Part shown: positions 6,341-8,939 of the stretch, in pieces
Layout of the letters: every line of letters begins with the position of its first letter
How positions within the stretch are numbered: position 1 is the stretch's first letter
DNA from: UMGS2069 sp900557585
GTDB lineage: Bacteria; Bacillota; Clostridia; Christensenellales; UBA1242
Direction: 5' to 3'
Length of the DNA stretch: 8,939 bases
Assembly (NCBI GenBank): GCA_902476355.1
Contig: CABSCS010000023.1
Location: 1-8,939 of the forward strand
Position numbers and translations under genes: made by a program
The notes under the pieces: generated by a model
What the model was told of the DNA's origin: nothing
Database searches by the model: none
What the model saw: the letters and a program-made list of their open reading frames with translations, nothing else

Positions 6341-6349
6341 TCTCCTTTT
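6341..6349 (-). promoter_or_regulatory. Ribosome binding site that decides the helD start
   Basis: AAAAGGAGA on the minus strand (6349-6341). The GGAG core ends immediately before the first in-frame ATG (6341-6339), leaving no spacer, but is 9 nt from the second ATG (6332-6330). The second ATG is therefore the likely start and the first three codons of the longer reading are probably not translated. Confidence 0.75.
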
Positions 6350-6394
6350 GAAAATTTGATGTTTTGCGTGTGTTTTTTTACTTTTTATTGTGCG

Positions 6395-6416
6395 ATTTTG
6401 CGTTTTTTATTTTATA
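6395..6416 (-). repeat. 22-bp element carrying the rarA stop codon
   Basis: Identical over 22 bp to 4140-4161, with the TAA stop of rarA (6409-6407) at the same position inside the element. A partial third copy is at 8552-8569. See the entry at 4140 for its composition. Confidence 0.7.
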
Positions 6417-7693
6417 TGGCGTTTTTTACTTTCTGGAAGAACAATTGATTTTTCTGAACCGTTTTGGCTTGGAACATAGTATACATGGTCTTTGATTTCA
6501 GTTGGTAAATATTGTTGTTCAACATAGCCACCATATTCATGAGGATATTTATATTTCTCTCTTTTTTCGTTTGCGTAGTTATAATTTTTAAGGTGGTCAG
6601 GAACTGCGCCGTTGAATGTTTTTTCAACATCTTCGTCCGCTTTTGCCATTGCAGTTATAACACTGTTTGATTTTGGACTCATGCATACATATATAATTGC
6701 GTGTGAAAGTGGAATCAGTCCTTCTGGTATTCCCATTTCTTTCACGGCTTGCATTGCAGGAACGCTTACAACAAGAGCCTGTGAATTTGCAAGTCCAACA
6801 TCTTCTGATGAATGTGCAATAAGTCGCCTTGCAATGATAAGTGGATCAATGCCTGCTTTAATCATTCTTCTGCTCCAATAAAGTGCAGCGTCGGCATCGC
6901 TTCCGCGAAGTGATTTGCAAAAGGCTGAAAGCATGTCATAGAAAATGTCTGTGTCAAGAGAAAGATTTCTTCCGGTTGTACATTCTTTCGCAATTGCAAG
7001 AGTAATTATAATTTTTCCTTTTGTTGGCTTGGTTGAAAGAACTGCAAGTTCAAGATTTCCAAGAGCAACTCTTGCATCTCCTCCACTTGTTAAAATGAAG
7101 TGTTCAAGTGCTTCTTTTTCAAGTTGGATGTCGAGGTCTCCAAAACCTCTTTCTTTGTCTGAAAGTGCTCGTTCGATAACTTTTGAAATATCATTTTTTG
7201 TCAGTGGTTTAAATTCAAAAATTCTGCACCTTGAAACAATTGCGCGTGTCATTGACACATATGGATTTTCGGTTGTTGAACCAATAAAAATGATATATCC
7301 TTTTTCAATCGCTTCAAGAACTGCATCTGATTGCGCTTTGCTCCAACGATGACATTCGTCAAGCATAAGATAGGTTTTCTTTCCATAAAGTTCAAGATTT
7401 GTTTTTGCTTCTTCTATAACCTTTTTTGCATCGGCAACACCGCTTGTAACGGCGTTCAAAATTCTAAACTCTGAACCGGTTGTGTTTGCAACAATGCTTG
7501 CAAGTGTAGTTTTTCCTGTTCCTGGTGGGCCGAAGAAAATGCAACTTCCAAGGCGGTCAACCTCGATTGCTCTTCGAAGCAAACTTCCTTTTTTTGCAAG
7601 ATGAGATTGACCAACAAATTCGTCAAGATTTCTTGGTCTCATTCTTTCTGCAAGTGGTGCGTTTTTGCTTAAATTTTCATAAAACAAATTCAT
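6407..7693 (-). CDS. rarA: Replication-associated recombination protein A (RarA/MgsA) AAA+ ATPase
   Basis: A clamp-loader-like AAA+ ATPase acting on stalled or gapped replication forks together with single-strand binding protein. The length of 428 residues is normal for the family. In order: the N-terminal PLAERMRPRNLDEFVGQ box (13-29), Walker A GPPGTGKTT (55-63), Walker B LMLDE with CHRWSK (109-119), sensor 1 STTENP (139-144), SRC with the likely Arg finger (154-156), and sensor 2 GGDAR (204-208). The C-terminal tetramerisation part includes KSLRGSDADAALYW (260-273), HSSEDVGLAN (294-303) and the family's typical ending YKYPHEYGGYVEQQYLP (381-397). Walker B has Cys where Ile is usual (DECHRW instead of DEIHRF), which should be tolerated. 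The start is supported by AAAGGGG with 8 nt spacing and by a promoter at 7718-7747. helD follows on the same strand. Confidence 0.96.
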   Translation of the reverse strand: MNLFYENLSKNAPLAERMRPRNLDEFVGQSHLAKKGSLLRRAIEVDRLGSCIFFGPPGTGKTTLASIVANTTGSEFRILNAVTSGVADAKKVIEEAKTNLELYGKKTYLMLDECHRWSKAQSDAVLEAIEKGYIIFIGSTTENPYVSMTRAIVSRCRIFEFKPLTKNDISKVIERALSDKERGFGDLDIQLEKEALEHFILTSGGDARVALGNLELAVLSTKPTKGKIIITLAIAKECTTGRNLSLDTDIFYDMLSAFCKSLRGSDADAALYWSRRMIKAGIDPLIIARRLIAHSSEDVGLANSQALVVSVPAMQAVKEMGIPEGLIPLSHAIIYVCMSPKSNSVITAMAKADEDVEKTFNGAVPDHLKNYNYANEKREKYKYPHEYGGYVEQQYLPTEIKDHVYYVPSQNGSEKSIVLPESKKRHIK

Positions 7694-7717
7694 ACATACT
7701 GCCCCTTTATAAAGGTG

Positions 7718-7747
7718 ATTATATCATATTGGTGGCATAATTGTAAA
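7718..7747 (-). promoter_or_regulatory. Probable promoter of rarA (and helD)
   Basis: On the minus strand TTTACA (7747-7742) and a perfect TATAAT (7723-7718) are separated by 18 bp. Transcription would start near 7711, giving a leader of about 17 nt that contains the AAAGGGG ribosome site. No comparable promoter is evident before helD, so this one probably drives both genes. Confidence 0.65.
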
Positions 7748-7840
7748 ATATTTTAGCCAATTAAAAATTATATTATATATAATTTGGACAAGAATAAAAA
7801 AGAATGTTTTTACACTTATATTGCAAGGCGTTTTAAAAAT

Positions 7841-7865
7841 AAAAAAGAGCCACAGAAATCGTGGC
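7841..7865 (-). terminator. Intrinsic terminator of the unknown membrane-anchored gene
   Basis: On the minus strand GCCAC (7865-7861) pairs with GTGGC (7853-7849), with one extra G:T pair closing a small loop. It is followed by TC and then TTTTTT (7846-7841). It begins 4 nt after the stop of the 7870-8739 gene and separates that gene from rarA. Confidence 0.82.
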
Positions 7866-7869
7866 AACT

Positions 7870-8739
7870 TTATATTGTTTTTTCAAGCAGTCTGATATAG
7901 CGATAAATGATTTTTTGTTTATATTCAATTGTGTCAAGTTCATCTAAAATATTGTTTGTTGCAGTAATAATGTCTGCCCCACTTTTGATAAGAAGTTTTG
8001 ACGCCGACTTGTTGAACATATATGTTCCATAAATTTTTGCTGGTGTGGATTTTTTTGAAAGGTGCTTTGTATGCTTTGCAAGAAGAACTTCTTTCTTTAT
8101 TTTATAAATTTCTTTCTGCAAAATCACATAGATGGAAATCAAATTTTTGATTATAAGGAAACTTAAAATCTCCGCTTCCTTTTTATAAACTTTCACGACA
8201 TTAGAAAAATTTTTGAAGGCAGAAAACATGTCGAACCGATCTTCAACAAGTGTTGCATTTGCAAAAGAAATTGCGACTGTTTCAATAAGGCATTGGTTTC
8301 CAATGCTTCGAAAAGTTTGTTTACAGTTGTTGATTTTGTTTTCAATTTTTGGTGAAATATTTTGAATATATTTTGAAAATGCAAAATTGTTTTGCTCAAC
8401 ATATGTCAGTTTTTGCCAATTAAATTTTTGCGTTTCAAATGAAATATAACATGGTTTTAATTTTGCATATTTTATTTTATTTTTTGCACTATTCGCATTA
8501 AAATTGCGCAAAATGCCATTATAATGCGCTTTTTCACAATAATCATGTTGCATTTTGCGTTTTTTATTTCCTTGCAAAAAATATTTATCAAGAGATTTGT
8601 GGCTGATAATGTTGTCTTGTTTTGCATTGTGATTTTTTGTGATAAACAAAATTATTGCTGAAAAAGTTGCAATAATAAAAATGAAAAGACAGGCTTTTAT
8701 CATAAAAAAATTATGTTCATGATTTCGTAAATTATACAT
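7870..8739 (-). CDS. Hypothetical protein with N-terminal membrane anchor
   Basis: A 289-residue protein I do not recognise. A hydrophobic segment at about 13-33 follows a short N-terminus and precedes Lys-rich sequence. This fits a signal anchor with the remainder outside the membrane, though positive charges lie on both sides. The rest is Lys/Asn/Ile-rich and mostly helical by appearance (about 175-289), with Cys at 69, 97, 138 and 149 and no catalytic motif seen. The start is uncertain. ATG 8739 lies at the edge of the rnpB terminator T tract and lacks a ribosome site. Met13 (8703) also lacks one, but a TATAAT at 8736-8731 would place transcription just upstream of Met13, giving a 277-residue protein of more usual signal-anchor form. 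The frame is open for 290 codons in AT-rich sequence and ends 4 nt before a terminator stem, which supports a real gene. A partial copy of the 22-bp element lies in it at 8552-8569. Confidence 0.65.
   Translation of the reverse strand: MYNLRNHEHNFFMIKACLFIFIIATFSAIILFITKNHNAKQDNIISHKSLDKYFLQGNKKRKMQHDYCEKAHYNGILRNFNANSAKNKIKYAKLKPCYISFETQKFNWQKLTYVEQNNFAFSKYIQNISPKIENKINNCKQTFRSIGNQCLIETVAISFANATLVEDRFDMFSAFKNFSNVVKVYKKEAEILSFLIIKNLISIYVILQKEIYKIKKEVLLAKHTKHLSKKSTPAKIYGTYMFNKSASKLLIKSGADIITATNNILDELDTIEYKQKIIYRYIRLLEKTI
8552..8569 (-). repeat. Partial (18-bp) third copy of the stop-codon element
   Basis: Matches the first 18 bases (plus-strand order) of the 22-bp element at 4140-4161 and 6395-6416. 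Here it lies inside the unknown gene and is read in a different frame (Asn-Lys-Lys-Arg-Lys), so the TAA is not a stop. Confidence 0.55.
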
Positions 8740-8740
8740 A

Positions 8741-8763
8741 AAAAAAGCACGAACAAGTCGTGC
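8741..8763 (-). terminator. Intrinsic terminator of rnpB
   Basis: On the minus strand GCACGA (8763-8758) pairs with TCGTGC (8752-8747) around the loop CTTGT, followed by TTTTTT (8746-8741). It lies just after the conserved 3' end of RNase P RNA and directly before the ATG of the next gene. Confidence 0.88.
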
Positions 8764-8775
8764 AATAAAAAAAGT

Positions 8776-8939
8776 AAAGTTAGTCTATAAGCCGAGTTCT
8801 GTTTTAGATGATCATCTATCTCGACGGATTGTTGCCAACCCGCTCATGCGATTTTGGGAGCGAACGAGCAGTTCTATTGCCCCACATCTTGCACCGCGTA
8901 GAGTTTACAGCCACAGTGTGTCACCACATTGTGAGGTGT
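8776..8939 (-). ncRNA. rnpB: RNase P RNA, 3' part (cut by the window edge)
   Basis: The catalytic RNA of RNase P, which matures tRNA 5' ends. On the minus strand the universally conserved 3' block ACAGAACTCGGCTTAT is at 8802-8787. Upstream, GTAAACTCTACGCGGTGCAA (8908-8889) matches the conserved stretch that reads GTAAACTCCACCCGGAGCAA in Escherichia coli, followed by GGGGCAATAGA. The short distance between these blocks and the AGATGATCATCT segment before ACAGAAC resemble bacterial class A rather than the Bacillus class B form. The 5' half lies beyond the right edge. The mature 3' end is estimated, not proven. Confidence 0.93.

Overview
The window reads as a piece of an AT-rich, low-G+C Gram-positive (Bacillota) chromosome, probably from an uncultured or host-associated lineage. 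The reasons are purine-rich Shine-Dalgarno sites (AAAGGGG, AAGGAG), sigma-A type promoters, intrinsic terminators with long T tracts, the HelD and RarA families, and a class-A-like RNase P RNA. The species cannot be named from the sequence.

Layout. At the left edge only the first 11 codons of a leftward gene are present, with a consensus promoter (TTGACA, 17 bp, TATAAT) and a strong ribosome site. Next comes about 1.05 kb without a credible gene. Its core (about 181-730) is a C-rich, G-poor island of degenerate CACACGC/CATGC sequence with 66-bp tandem units and long alternating purine-pyrimidine runs, very unlike its surroundings. A transition zone with several short dyads (731-1115) leads to a rightward promoter and a 529-codon gene. 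That protein is built from about nine helical repeats of about 36 residues with a CP-x-(L/F/I)-(L/V)-F signature. It looks like the mTERF fold of mitochondria and plastids, which would be very unusual in a bacterium. A bidirectional terminator ends this gene and the convergent leftward gene after it.

From about 2.9 kb to the right edge everything is on the minus strand. In transcription order it holds rnpB (its 3' part, cut by the window edge), a membrane-anchored protein of unknown function, rarA, helD and a PnuC-family vitamin transporter. rarA and helD probably share a transcript. RarA acts at stalled replication forks and HelD strips stalled RNA polymerase, so the pair fits replication/transcription conflict relief. 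The transporter has its own likely promoter with a dyad over the -35 box.

The main points of interest are the bacterial mTERF-like repeat protein, the adjacent repetitive C-rich island (a possible but unproven relationship), and an identical 22-bp element that carries the stop codon of both rarA and helD, with a partial third copy inside the unknown gene.
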